Source: Rhodopirellula sp. SM50
GTDB lineage: Bacteria; Planctomycetota; Planctomycetia; Pirellulales; Pirellulaceae
NCBI RefSeq assembly: GCF_002289565.1
Contig: NZ_NTFY01000029.1
Coordinates: forward strand, 1-41,357
DNA length: 41,357 bases
Direction of reading: 5' to 3'
This document shows, in pieces, positions 16,301 to 25,663 of the stretch. The stretch's first letter is position 1, and the number at the start of each line of letters is the position of its first letter. The notes below the pieces were generated by a model, which was not told the origin of the DNA, made no database searches, and saw only the letters and a program-made list of their open reading frames with translations. A program made the position numbers and the translations under genes.

Positions 16301-19300
16301 TCAATCCACCGGTTGCTGGATCGGTGGGGGCGATTCACCGAAGGTGTAGATCAAGGTTTCACCATCGATCGTCGCGCGAACGCGTCGCAGTTCCGGTTGG
16401 GCGGTCAGGAAGGTGGTCAGCCCGGTCGACTGTGGCGACACGACTCGCTCCAGCTGTTCGTGGATCGTTTCGCCATCGCTCAGACGGAGCATGGCAACGT
16501 CCATTTTGGGCGTTGATTTGTTGATCTCATAAATGGTTTTCGAACGGGCCAGCAACACCACCGGCGAACCATAGGGCTGGTCGATGGTCATCCCCCAAGG
16601 ATCTTGTTCGAAATCCCGCGTCCAATTGATTTCGCCCGATTGCGTCGACACGGCGATGATCTTGTGGACGGTGCGGTGTGTTTCTCCATGTTGAGTCAGC
16701 ATGTCGCCTTTCTGACGCACGACGGCGTTTGCCGGTAGCACCAGGATCTGGCCGTCCATCCACATCGCGTACATCGATTGAAGGTCCGGCATCTCACCGA
16801 TCTCGTGACGACACAGCTCGGTCGCCTGCAGCAGGTCCCAGATCACAAGCCGCCCCGTGCTGTCAAACAGCACCAGATAGCGGTCTTGCAAGATGCGTCC
16901 GCAACCTCGTCCGGCCGTCTGGGTGAGCGGTTGTTTGATCAAGGCTTCGATTTCCAAGGCGACTTGTCCGCTGAACGGATCCACCAAACGCACCATCGCC
17001 GCGGAGGATTTCGAATCGACCTCATAGGCCAAGACGTGTTTCCCGCTGGTTGCCCAGACCTTTCCATAATCCCAGTCTGCCGAATCGATCTTGCGGCCGT
17101 CATGCAGGTCAAACTGTGACACCGAGGCGAAGATCCCTTTGACGTAGGAGACGACGGCGACGCGGTTGTCGTTGACCACGATGTGCCCGATCGTCGGGGC
17201 CGACGAATTTCGCCACAGTGTTTCTTTGTCTCGCGTATCAACGGCAATCAAGTCACCTGCTTGCAGCACCAGGACGCGATCCCCAAGCACCGGTCCGACG
17301 CGGAACTCGCTGATCTGATTGGCCGCACCGGAATTGGTCGGGTAGGAGAAATTGGAATCCCCGAAGACGGTCGTTTCGATCTTGCGCTGGGTATTGGTTG
17401 CGCCGTCCGCCCCAAAGTCGCGTGACCATAAGGAAGCCTCGCTGCGCCGACTGCTCTGCATCGCAAACAGATCCACCGCCGAGATCCGCCCCGGTCGCTC
17501 CAGGATCATCAGCCCGCCGCTGATCTTGGCCTTGCGGTCTTGAATCCTGGCCGCGCGGAATTCATCCATCGGCAACGGCATCACGTCGCCGTTGGGATTT
17601 TGAAACATCACCGAACCGCCGCGGTTGACCACTTTCCAGCCTTGAAAGGTTTGCCCGCCGTAGAGCGTCGGGTCGACCACCGCTTGCAGAAACGTCGACC
17701 GGCCTCCGCCGGGCAGCGATTGCGATTGCCACGACAGCGAAACCGGCGCGGTGACATCGAGTGTCGGCGTTTCCGCCGCGATCCGGTCTTGGGCGAGTGT
17801 CTCGATTTCCTGCAGCTTGGTTTTGACATCCGTTGCGAGATCGGCGGGGTCTTCGTTCGCATCGGGATTCAGCATCGCCCGACTGACGGCCACGGCATCC
17901 TGATGCAGCGAACCTTCGTTGTAGACCTGGCCCAGCATGGCCGCACGTCGGGGCGTGTACCGCCACTGTTGCTGGTCAACAAGCTGAGACGGCAGCGTCG
18001 GGCCCAGCAGCAAGCGTTCGGCCGAAAACAATTCGTCCTCGGCAACGCGTCGTTTGGCCAGCGAGATGACAAGATCATCAATGCCCAGCGGGCCGAACTG
18101 CCCGGTCATGACCGACAACCGTTTGGTCGATTCCAACGGCATCGATTCCAAGTGCGTTTTTAATTCTTGCGCAACGGCGTCGAGTTGGTTTTCTTCCTCC
18201 GCGATCCGCATCACTTCGGCGGCTCGCGCGGACACCCAGCTGTCCAGTGCACAACCACGCGTGGGGTCACGAAGGATCGCATCGTCTTCATTGCCGACCA
18301 GAGAAAGATTGGTCATCACGTTGGAGAATTCCAGCAACCGCTTCGTCGCCGTCCGGACGGATCGGTTTCGCAGTGCCGACTGGATTCTCAACGCCACGAA
18401 CTCCAAGCGTTGCGCCGGTGTATCGATCAACGCATCAAGTTCCTCTTCCAAACCCGGTGGCGGCGTGGCGTTTTCTCGCAATTCGCCCAGCATGGACGAA
18501 ATCGACAACATCAGCACGTCGTCGCTGTCCGGATCGATCTTGCGTGCTTTCTGCAGCACCTTGAGTGCTTCTTGACGCTCGCCCCGTTCGCTCAACAGCA
18601 ACGCCTTTTGGACGAGTGCATCGAGGTTGTCGGGGTCTTCTTGAAGAATCCGTTCGACACGCGGCCCCAGCGTTTTCTTTCCGAGGGCGACGACAAGCCG
18701 TGTGGGGCTCTGGGAAATGATTTCGCCGTCGATGGCGATCAAGTTGCCGAGCGGGAATTGGGCCGTCACACGATCGACCAGCGTGCCGTCGTCCAATGAA
18801 ATCTCGACCAACTCGTTGCCGCTGGTCGGGACGATGTAGGAATGGTCACCGAATACGCCCCGGCCGACGATTTGTTGTCCGGCGGAAATCAGGCGTTGGT
18901 CGGTCCGCCAGTTCAGACGCCCGTTTTCCAGATCGTGGCTGACGACTTCACGTGCACTGACCATCAACAGCTGGTCGTCGCGAATGCCGGCAACATAAAA
19001 TGCGGCCTGTCGCGATTTGCTGAAACGCTTTTTGCCATCGACCAGTTCAAAGCAGTACAGGTTGTCGGTCGCGGCGGGGGTGACCAGCACACTCAAACCG
19101 CTGGCGGTCGCGACGGAGTTGTGCCAGCGCTGCAGCAACTGGTCGGACGATTTCCCCGAACGCGAGTTGAACATGATGCTGCCCATCGCCCGGCGTTGAT
19201 AGGAATTGCCCCAGCGTAACGTCCGATCGGCCAAATCGACCGCGACGGTCGCGCCGGCACCGGTCGGGCAGATCAACACTCCCTCGTGATAGCTGGGCGT

Positions 19301-20899
19301 CGCTCCGGAGATGCGTCGGATCGCGTCAAACTGAATCCCGGCACCCTCGATCGCCACCAGTTGTTGTTGCCACAACAGTTTCCCCGTCGCCGGATCCAGA
19401 CTGACCAGCATGATGTCACCGGCGATTTCTGCCATCGCGTACAAGGCTCCATCGACCGCGATCGGTGCCCCCAAAAAGAAAGCCTGGTTCAACTCGCTTT
19501 CGATGGTCGGGTTTTGGCCCAGACGCCACAACGTCTTGCCTTCGGTTTCCAATTCCAGCGCGACCAAGGTGTTGCGTCCGCCGTCGGCCGTGCTCGTATT
19601 GCGAACCCCCATCAGCGGATTGATTTGCAGCATTTGAAACGGCGAGAGGTCGTCGAGCAAATAGACCCGCTGGCCGTCGCTGGTGATTTGCCCGTACGGC
19701 AGATCATTCCACACGCGGCGGCTGAGGCGGTCCGGCGGATCGGAGGATCCCATCCCCAGCATCGCGTCGTATTGTTCGTTGTCGGCCGAAACGTCGGTTT
19801 GAAACCAGGGGTACTGCCAGACCCGTTTTCCGGTTCGATAATCCACCCCCCGCAGACGTTCGGTCGTTCGCATCAGCAACTGGTTGCCGACGCGGATCGG
19901 TGTCCAACTGGGCGGAACCAAACGACCGCTGGCCGACAACTCGTCTTCCTTCTGCCGTAGCCGTTGTTCTTCCAGCGGAGTCGCGGTGGTTTCCAGCATC
20001 CATCGGGGCGTCGAAAGCGGTAGCTGGCCGTCGGCGGTTTCGTTTCGCGACGTCGATCCGCCCAGCAACGGGTAGTCGGTCGAACGACTGATCGAATCGG
20101 TATCGGCCAATTGGTAATGCTCATCGATCCAGCTACGCCAATCGGTCACGGTTTCGGCACTCTGGTTGTCGCCCACGTTCCATCGCACGCTGATCGACCC
20201 CAGATCACGCGGGACCGTGCGACCGGCCAAGCGACAGGCAATCGCGTGCATCGCCGACACCTCGTCGCCGAGTTGATCGATCGCGTGTCGACTGGCCACC
20301 ACATCATCGAGCAGCAGGGAGCACGCCAAGGGATGCCCCAGGTACAGCTCGCGCTGTGCCAAGATCAACGACGCTTGATATCCCGCCGCGGTGTGAAAGT
20401 ACTTGCGGCGGACGCTGCGGAGAAGTTTCCAATCGCGTTGCCGGGTCGCTTCATCGAGCAATTGTTTGGCCAGCGCGCCGTAACGAAGCTCGTAGGTGGC
20501 AAACGCGTCGCTGGGAAGCGCCCCGATCAAATCACGGCAATGGCGCAAAAAACTCTTGTCCAACCGCTGTTGGTCGCTGTCTCGGATCTCCAGGAAAAAG
20601 TCTTGGCCGGCGATCGTCGGATCGTTCGTCGGGTCGACGTGGCGTTCAAGTAGGTCACCGAGAATCACCACCGCGTCACTGTACCTGGCGTCGGCGATCG
20701 CTTCCTCGGCGTCCTTCAATTGCTGATTGAGCAATCGAGGTGGCGGGATGAACCGCGACATGTTTTGATCAAATCCCACCCCGAAGCGGCCTTGTTGGGC
20801 CTGGGCACGCTCGCCAACGCAAATCGCTAACCACAGCGAAAGCGACAGCGCGAAAAACCGAGACGTAAACACAACGGCGGATGGGGCAGCAGAATTCAT
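16301..20899 (-). CDS. Secreted PQQ-type beta-propeller protein with TPR region
   Basis: The 1532-residue product starts with a signal peptide (hydrophobic FFALSLSLWLAICVG, then RAQAQQ, cleavage likely after AQA). Two regions carry BamB/PQQ-type propeller blades with repeated strand patterns such as ALYAMAEIAGDIMLVSLDPATGKLLW; a central helical part with TPR-like repeats (ALVQKALLLSERGERQEALKVLQKAR) lies between them. Such proteins are common in planctomycetes and may act as periplasmic scaffolds; no enzymatic residues are seen and PQQ binding is not implied. I chose the ATG at 20899 because it gives a clean signal peptide; a start at 20983 would put 28 residues before it. Confidence 0.85.
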   Translation of the reverse strand: MNSAAPSAVVFTSRFFALSLSLWLAICVGERAQAQQGRFGVGFDQNMSRFIPPPRLLNQQLKDAEEAIADARYSDAVVILGDLLERHVDPTNDPTIAGQDFFLEIRDSDQQRLDKSFLRHCRDLIGALPSDAFATYELRYGALAKQLLDEATRQRDWKLLRSVRRKYFHTAAGYQASLILAQRELYLGHPLACSLLLDDVVASRHAIDQLGDEVSAMHAIACRLAGRTVPRDLGSISVRWNVGDNQSAETVTDWRSWIDEHYQLADTDSISRSTDYPLLGGSTSRNETADGQLPLSTPRWMLETTATPLEEQRLRQKEDELSASGRLVPPSWTPIRVGNQLLMRTTERLRGVDYRTGKRVWQYPWFQTDVSADNEQYDAMLGMGSSDPPDRLSRRVWNDLPYGQITSDGQRVYLLDDLSPFQMLQINPLMGVRNTSTADGGRNTLVALELETEGKTLWRLGQNPTIESELNQAFFLGAPIAVDGALYAMAEIAGDIMLVSLDPATGKLLWQQQLVAIEGAGIQFDAIRRISGATPSYHEGVLICPTGAGATVAVDLADRTLRWGNSYQRRAMGSIMFNSRSGKSSDQLLQRWHNSVATASGLSVLVTPAATDNLYCFELVDGKKRFSKSRQAAFYVAGIRDDQLLMVSAREVVSHDLENGRLNWRTDQRLISAGQQIVGRGVFGDHSYIVPTSGNELVEISLDDGTLVDRVTAQFPLGNLIAIDGEIISQSPTRLVVALGKKTLGPRVERILQEDPDNLDALVQKALLLSERGERQEALKVLQKARKIDPDSDDVLMLSISSMLGELRENATPPPGLEEELDALIDTPAQRLEFVALRIQSALRNRSVRTATKRLLEFSNVMTNLSLVGNEDDAILRDPTRGCALDSWVSARAAEVMRIAEEENQLDAVAQELKTHLESMPLESTKRLSVMTGQFGPLGIDDLVISLAKRRVAEDELFSAERLLLGPTLPSQLVDQQQWRYTPRRAAMLGQVYNEGSLHQDAVAVSRAMLNPDANEDPADLATDVKTKLQEIETLAQDRIAAETPTLDVTAPVSLSWQSQSLPGGGRSTFLQAVVDPTLYGGQTFQGWKVVNRGGSVMFQNPNGDVMPLPMDEFRAARIQDRKAKISGGLMILERPGRISAVDLFAMQSSRRSEASLWSRDFGADGATNTQRKIETTVFGDSNFSYPTNSGAANQISEFRVGPVLGDRVLVLQAGDLIAVDTRDKETLWRNSSAPTIGHIVVNDNRVAVVSYVKGIFASVSQFDLHDGRKIDSADWDYGKVWATSGKHVLAYEVDSKSSAAMVRLVDPFSGQVALEIEALIKQPLTQTAGRGCGRILQDRYLVLFDSTGRLVIWDLLQATELCRHEIGEMPDLQSMYAMWMDGQILVLPANAVVRQKGDMLTQHGETHRTVHKIIAVSTQSGEINWTRDFEQDPWGMTIDQPYGSPVVLLARSKTIYEINKSTPKMDVAMLRLSDGETIHEQLERVVSPQSTGLTTFLTAQPELRRVRATIDGETLIYTFGESPPPIQQPVD

Positions 20900-21046
20900 G
20901 TTCAAACGACTTGCGGAGCGGAACAGCGGAGCAGACGCGGCGAGGCAGCACGCCGCAACCTCCATTGTAGCGCCCGATGGCAAAGAAGGCGCCCGCAGCT
21001 GATCATTTTATGACGTTGGATCGCGGTGCAACGCAAATCCGTTGGT

Positions 21047-21176
21047 GTTTCGCTGCTTCGCAGCGAGTGGGGATCGCCTGAAGGCTGGACACCAACGTGC
21101 GCTGGTGTGCAGGCTTTAGCCGCCCGGTTTCGCTGCTTCGCAGCGAGCGGGGATCGCCTGAAGGCTGGACACCAAC
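21047..21176. repeat. Duplicated 50-bp unit with TCGCTGC-TTC-GCAGCGA hairpin
   Basis: Copies at 21047-21096 and 21127-21176, an 80-bp period, differ at one base. Each holds a seven-pair stem with TTC loop followed by GGGGATCGCCTGAAGGCTGG. The second copy ends one base from the adk stop codon (21178-21180, minus). Confidence 0.93.
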
Positions 21177-21177
21177 C

Positions 21178-21735
21178 TTAGCGAAGCGCATCGCGAATGG
21201 CTGTGAACACTTCGTCCGGTGTTCCAGCGGCGTTGACGTCGATCACGATGCCTCGCCGGCGGTAAAACTCCAACACCGGTTCGGTCCGGTTTCGAAACAC
21301 CTTCAATCGGGTCTGAATCGTTTCGGGGGTGTCGTCGGCGCGTCCTTCCGACTCCGCCCGGGCGAGCAACCGCCGAACCAAAGCGTCTTCTTGAATGATC
21401 AGATGGATCACCGCGTCGAGCCGCTGACCGCGCTCGGCCAAGAATCCGGTCAGCATCTCCGCCTGGTTCACCGTGCGGGGGAACCCGTCGAACAGGTACC
21501 CGTTTTCGCAATCGGGTTGTCGAAGCCGGTCGATGATGAATTGCATCATCAAGTCATCGGGCGCCAAGTTGCCACCGTCGATGTAACCGGCGATCAACTC
21601 ACCGAGCGGTGAGTCGTTCCGGCAGGCCCGTAGCATTTCACCCGAAGAGATGTGCGGGATCGCCAACTCGCGACTGAGGCGACGGCACTGTGTGCCCTTG
21701 CCAGCGCCCGGTGGACCGATAAAGACGATGCGCAC
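21178..21735 (-). CDS. adk: Adenylate kinase
   Basis: It interconverts ATP plus AMP with two ADP. The 185-residue product has the P-loop GPPGAGKGTQ (7-16), the AMP-binding and hinge motif FDGFPRTVNQAE, and a short lid without zinc-binding cysteines. The start is taken as GTG at 21735, because the protein then begins at the usual MRIVFIG strand; the open frame upstream runs through an intergenic repeat and is not native. It is the last gene of the ribosomal operon, after secY, as in many bacteria. Confidence 0.93.
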   Translation of the reverse strand: MRIVFIGPPGAGKGTQCRRLSRELAIPHISSGEMLRACRNDSPLGELIAGYIDGGNLAPDDLMMQFIIDRLRQPDCENGYLFDGFPRTVNQAEMLTGFLAERGQRLDAVIHLIIQEDALVRRLLARAESEGRADDTPETIQTRLKVFRNRTEPVLEFYRRRGIVIDVNAAGTPDEVFTAIRDALR

Positions 21736-21759
21736 GGGATGGTTCGCTTCGAGCAGGGT

Positions 21760-21848
21760 AAGTGGCGTAAGCTTCCAGCTTGCGAAATGTGGCGTAAGCT
21801 TCCAGCTTGCGAGTGTGGAAGGTAATCGCAAGCAGGATGCTACGCCAC
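21760..21848. repeat. Tandem GTGGCGTAAGCTTCCAGCTTGCGA copies between secY and adk
   Basis: AGTGGCGTAAGCTTCCAGCT begins near 21760 and recurs near 21786 with a 26-bp period; each copy holds AAGCTTCCAGCTT, a self-pairing core. TACGCCAC near 21840 inverts the opening GTGGCGTA, so the stretch can fold as a unit. Confidence 0.85.
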
Positions 21849-21854
21849 GTTGAT

Positions 21855-23252
21855 TTAAACGACTGGGCTGACGCCACCGCCGGCGCCTTCCAACAGGCCG
21901 CGGTAGTTTCGCATCACCAGGTGGCTGTCGATTTTCTGAACCAGGTCAAAGGCGACGCTGACCGCGATCAACAACCCCGTGCCGCCGTAGAATCCGGCAA
22001 TCGAATATGGCACACCGAGTGAGCCGTAAACAATCGTCGGCACGATCGCGACGATGGAAAGGAATCCCGCACCGACGTACGTGATCCGAACCATGACCTT
22101 TTCCAGGTAGTCGGTCGTCCGTTTTCCAGGCCGGTAGCCGGGAATGAACGTCCCACTGTCCCGCAAGTTGTCCGAAATCTCTTTCGGGTTGAACGTGATC
22201 GCGGTCCAGAAGTAACAGAAGAAGAAGATCAACGCGACGTACAGCAGGTTGAAGAAATACGACGCCTGGTCTTGCATCGTCAAACTGACCAAGTTCAACC
22301 CCTTGAAGATCGCTCCGCCGGTTTCGAATGCTCCGGCCATCAAGCCGAAGAACACGCCGGGAATCATCAACAAGCTGCTGGCAAAAATGATCGGCATCAC
22401 GCCGGCCTGGTTGATACGCAGCGGCAGGTGTTGTCGGGTTCCGCCGTAGACCTTGCGGCCGCGGGTGAATTTCGCCGATTGGGTTGGGATTTTACGCTGG
22501 CCGAGGGTGATGAAGACCACCCCGACGACCACGCCGATGAACAACACGAATAGCAAAATCAAGGTTTCGATCCCGACTTGACCGCGGCTCAGCCCGGTCA
22601 ACTGGGTTTCCATGTTGCGGATCAATTCGTACAGCGCTTTGGGCATCTGCGCCAGAATGCCGGCCATGATCAACAGGCTGATGCCGTTACCGATCCCGTG
22701 TTCGTCGATTTGTTCGCCGAGCCACATCAGGAACACACTGCCGCAGGTCATCACCGCGACGGCGACGAACTGCCAGGGCAGGTACAGCCCCGTGCCGGCT
22801 TCGTTCAAGAAGTTGGCGTTGATGTTGCCGCCGCCCGGTCCACTGGCCGACAGCATCACCGAGACATAGATCCAGCTCTGCACCAGACAGATGCCGACGG
22901 TCAGGTAGCGGGTGTATTCGTTGATTTTCTTCTGACCCGCCTGGCCTTCCTTCTTCAATTCCGCCAGTGCGGGAACGGTTGTTCCGAGCAGCTGCAGGAT
23001 GATCGAAGCGGAAATGTAGGGCATGATGCCGAGGCCGAAGATCGTCAATTGACGAAGGTCGCTGGCGGCGAACAAGCTGACTTTTTCCAGGAAATCGGCC
23101 GCACCACCGCCGGCCGAGTCGGTCGGGGCGTTGTCCACCATCGGCAGCGGGATGTGGAAACCGATCCGATAAATGGCCAGCAAACCCAGGGTCAGGAAGA
23201 TTTTCTTCCTCAACTCGGGGATGGTGAACATGATTCGCAGTTTTTCAAGCAT
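21855..23252 (-). CDS. secY: Preprotein translocase subunit SecY
   Basis: This 465-residue protein is the pore of the Sec translocon. Ten hydrophobic segments are visible, with family motifs in the second helix region (LTIFGLGIMPYISASIILQLL) and GIGNGISLLIMAGI, plus the cytoplasmic loop with GTRQHLPLRINQAGVMPIIFA. An extra glycine/alanine stretch near residue 50 (SAGGGAADF) lies before helix 2. Start and length match the family. It follows rplO after a 220-bp gap that holds a terminator-like hairpin, unusual within this operon, and precedes adk. Confidence 0.97.
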   Translation of the reverse strand: MLEKLRIMFTIPELRKKIFLTLGLLAIYRIGFHIPLPMVDNAPTDSAGGGAADFLEKVSLFAASDLRQLTIFGLGIMPYISASIILQLLGTTVPALAELKKEGQAGQKKINEYTRYLTVGICLVQSWIYVSVMLSASGPGGGNINANFLNEAGTGLYLPWQFVAVAVMTCGSVFLMWLGEQIDEHGIGNGISLLIMAGILAQMPKALYELIRNMETQLTGLSRGQVGIETLILLFVLFIGVVVGVVFITLGQRKIPTQSAKFTRGRKVYGGTRQHLPLRINQAGVMPIIFASSLLMIPGVFFGLMAGAFETGGAIFKGLNLVSLTMQDQASYFFNLLYVALIFFFCYFWTAITFNPKEISDNLRDSGTFIPGYRPGKRTTDYLEKVMVRITYVGAGFLSIVAIVPTIVYGSLGVPYSIAGFYGGTGLLIAVSVAFDLVQKIDSHLVMRNYRGLLEGAGGGVSPVV

Positions 23253-23375
23253 TCGCTCGATCCGTCTTTCGTTGATTGGGACGCGGCAACTCTGGCGATC
23301 GGCCGAATTTGTGCCGCCTGCGGAAATTTAGTGTTTTTGGCGATCCATGGCGAGGGCAACGCCCGTTCAAAACAA

Positions 23376-23404
23376 AACGCCAGTCCGCGGGGGCGACTGA
23401 CGTT
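23376..23404 (-). terminator. Terminator-like hairpin between rplO and secY
   Basis: On the minus strand AACGTCAGTC pairs with GACTGGCGTT (ten pairs, one G-T) around GCCCCCGCG and is followed by TTGTTTTG. This fits an intrinsic terminator or attenuator that could lower secY-adk expression relative to the ribosomal genes. Confidence 0.7.
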
Positions 23405-23472
23405 TTGAAAAATCCATTCGGTGGCTCGTTGTCTCAAGCGAGTGCTCGCTCGCCGGCCGAGCGACCCATCGA

Positions 23473-23964
23473 TCAGGCTTGTTTCAGGGCCGCGACGCGT
23501 TCGTCGGGAGTCCGTTTGGGCGCCAACTTGTTGACGGTCCCGCCGGCGGCGGTGATTTTTTCTTCGGCCGATTTGCTGAACCGGTGCGCCGACACGGTCA
23601 GCTTCTTGGTCAGTTCGCCGTCGCCGAGGATCTTGACTTCGTCGAACGTGCCCTTGGCGACATCTTTGGCAGCCATCGCTTCCAAAGTGACTTCGGCACC
23701 GTCTTCGAAATGGTCGTTCAGCTTGCCAACGTTAACCGCAAACACGGTCACCGCCCAACGGTTGTTGAACCCGCGTTTGGGAACGCGGCGGAACATCGGC
23801 ATCGCCCCGCCCTGGAAGCTGGGTTTACGGCTGTAGCCGCTACGGCTCTTGTGACCCTTGTGGCCGCGGGCGGACGTTTTGCCGGTGCCGCTGCCGGGAC
23901 CACGCCCGATACGTTTACGTTTGCGGTTCTTTTGAATTCCGCGATGGACATCATTCAGGTTCAT
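23473..23964 (-). CDS. rplO: 50S ribosomal protein L15
   Basis: The 163-residue protein binds 23S rRNA late in large-subunit assembly. The N-terminal [20 protein letters not shown] and the glycine- and basic-rich [18 protein letters not shown] are the L15 hallmark, and the C-terminal domain with [15 protein letters not shown] matches. It follows rpsE directly by 79 bases: rpmD (L30), normally placed here, is absent. Confidence 0.97.
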   Translation of the reverse strand: MNLNDVHRGIQKNRKRKRIGRGPGSGTGKTSARGHKGHKSRSGYSRKPSFQGGAMPMFRRVPKRGFNNRWAVTVFAVNVGKLNDHFEDGAEVTLEAMAAKDVAKGTFDEVKILGDGELTKKLTVSAHRFSKSAEEKITAAGGTVNKLAPKRTPDERVAALKQA

Positions 23965-24043
23965 AACGAAACCCAGGTAAGCAATGTTGCAAGTTGCGTC
24001 GCGGCATGATTCGCTCCGGACGCGTCAATCTTGAGTGTTTTTT

Positions 24044-24583
24044 TTAGGACGACAGTTCTTCGACGGTCAACCCACGCAGTGCGGCGGTTTCTTCACGCGT
24101 CCGCAGTTGCTTGAGGGCTTCGACGGTGGCTTTGACCAGCGTGACCGGGTTATTGGTGCCGTAGGACTTTGTCAAAATGTCGTGGATGCCGCAGGCTTCG
24201 CAAACCGCACGCACGGCCTGGCCGGCGATGATTCCGGTACCAGCCCCGGCGGGGATCAACGTGACCTTTGCGGCACCGAAGCTGCCCCAGACTTGGTGGG
24301 GGATGCTGCCTTCGACCAGCGGCACCTTGACCATGTCACGGGTGGCTTGTTTGGTTGCTTTCTGGACGCTCGGGGGCACTTCATTGGCCTTCCCGTAACC
24401 CCAGCCCACTTTCCCCTGGCCGTCACCGACGACGACCATGGCGGCAAAGCTGAAGCGACGACCGCCCTTGACCACAGCTGCACAGCGTTTGATCTTCACC
24501 ACGCGATCGAGCAAGCCGTCATCTTTCGACTCTTCCGCTTGCTTTCCGCCACGACGACGATTCTGGTTACTTCCGCTACTAAT
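24044..24583 (-). CDS. rpsE: 30S ribosomal protein S5, start codon unusual
   Basis: S5 sits near the decoding site and limits miscoding. Both domains are present: KRCAAVVKGGRRFSFAAMVVVGDGQGKVGWGYGKA and the C-terminal GIHDILTKSYGTNNPVTLVKATVEAL. No ATG or GTG opens the frame upstream of the core. A TTG at 24514 would leave about eleven fewer N-terminal residues than E. coli S5 and lacks a good ribosome site. The frame is open back to a TAA just before 24595, and an ATT at 24583 has AGGG nine bases upstream, giving a 23-residue basic extension. I use this ATT as the likely start, with TTG 24514 as the alternative. Confidence 0.9.
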   Translation of the reverse strand: MSSGSNQNRRRGGKQAEESKDDGLLDRVVKIKRCAAVVKGGRRFSFAAMVVVGDGQGKVGWGYGKANEVPPSVQKATKQATRDMVKVPLVEGSIPHQVWGSFGAAKVTLIPAGAGTGIIAGQAVRAVCEACGIHDILTKSYGTNNPVTLVKATVEALKQLRTREETAALRGLTVEELSS

Positions 24584-24657
24584 TGTTCCGACCCTCGGTT
24601 AGCCGACCCCTCGGGGTGCGGCAAGTTGAATTGGTTTTCGTAATCTCTGCTCTTCGA

Positions 24658-25026
24658 TTAAAGCACGAGCCCGCTTTCACGGGCGGCGTCTGCGAACGCT
24701 TTGACGCGTCCGTGATATTTGTTGTGGCCGCGATCCAGTTTGACTTCCTTGATCCCGGCGGCTTCTGCCTTTGCGGCGATCGCCTTTCCGACTTCGGCGG
24801 CACCGTCACAGTTACCACCGACCTTGACCGATTCGCGAAGATCCTTGTCGCGGGTGCTGGCGCTGGCCAGGGTTCGACCGGTGGAATCGTCCACCAATTG
24901 AACCGAAAAGTGCTTCAGGGTGCGTTGCACACACAGCCGCGGACGGTCCGCGGATCCGCGGAGCACGTTCCGCACGTGGTTGCGTCGACGAACACGTCTC
25001 TGTCCGAGTTTCTTGTTTTTGTCCAT
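24658..25026 (-). CDS. rplR: 50S ribosomal protein L18
   Basis: The 122-residue protein binds 5S rRNA in the central protuberance. Recognised from [30 protein letters not shown] and the C-terminal FDRG-like stretch [26 protein letters not shown]-like end (here RESGLVL). Length and ATG at 25026 fit. It lies between rplF and rpsE as in the usual spc order. Confidence 0.96.
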   Translation of the reverse strand: [122 protein letters not shown]

Positions 25027-25086
25027 TGAAGTGCCGTCCTGTATCGCGGCCGATTCTTTTCGTTATTTGAAACGGGTCTGACGGGA

Positions 25087-25626
25087 TTACTTGGTCGCCG
25101 ACTTACCGGGCTTGATCTTAACTTGTTCGCCTTGGTAGCGAATCCCCTTGCCCTTGTAGGGTTCGGGCTTGCGGAGCGATCGGATTTCGGCGGCGAACTG
25201 GGTGACCTTCTGTTTGTCACAGCCCTGGACGACGACGTGCGTCTGGTCGGGGCAGGTCACGGTCAGATCGCTGGGGATCTTGCGGTGCAGTTCGTTGGCA
25301 TAGCCGACACGCAGTTGCAGCGTATCGCCGGAGATGCTGGCGAGGTATCCCACGCCGACGATCTCGAGTTTCTTTTCGTAGCCGTTGCTGACGCCTTCGA
25401 CCATGTTGCCGATGATCGCACGGGTCAACCCGTGCAGCTCTCGACTGGTTCGGTCTTCACCGCTGCGGGAGCAGTTGACGATATCACCCTCGACGTTGAC
25501 CGAAATCTCGGGACGATGGGTAAAGGTCAGCTTGCCCTTGGCACCCTCGACGGTGACGACGCGATCGGCAACGCCGACGGTGACACCGCTGGGGATCTGG
25601 ACTGGTTTTTTTCCGATACGACTCAT
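25087..25626 (-). CDS. rplF: 50S ribosomal protein L6
   Basis: L6 (179 residues) lies near the factor-binding site of the large subunit. The start MSRIGKKPVQIPSGV and the C-terminal signature RKPEPYKGKGIRYQGE are diagnostic. Standard length, standard position between rpsH and rplR, 37 bases after rpsH. Confidence 0.97.
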   Translation of the reverse strand: MSRIGKKPVQIPSGVTVGVADRVVTVEGAKGKLTFTHRPEISVNVEGDIVNCSRSGEDRTSRELHGLTRAIIGNMVEGVSNGYEKKLEIVGVGYLASISGDTLQLRVGYANELHRKIPSDLTVTCPDQTHVVVQGCDKQKVTQFAAEIRSLRKPEPYKGKGIRYQGEQVKIKPGKSATK

Positions 25627-25663
25627 TTCAGATCACTTGCTGAAAACGTTATTTGTACGGGTG

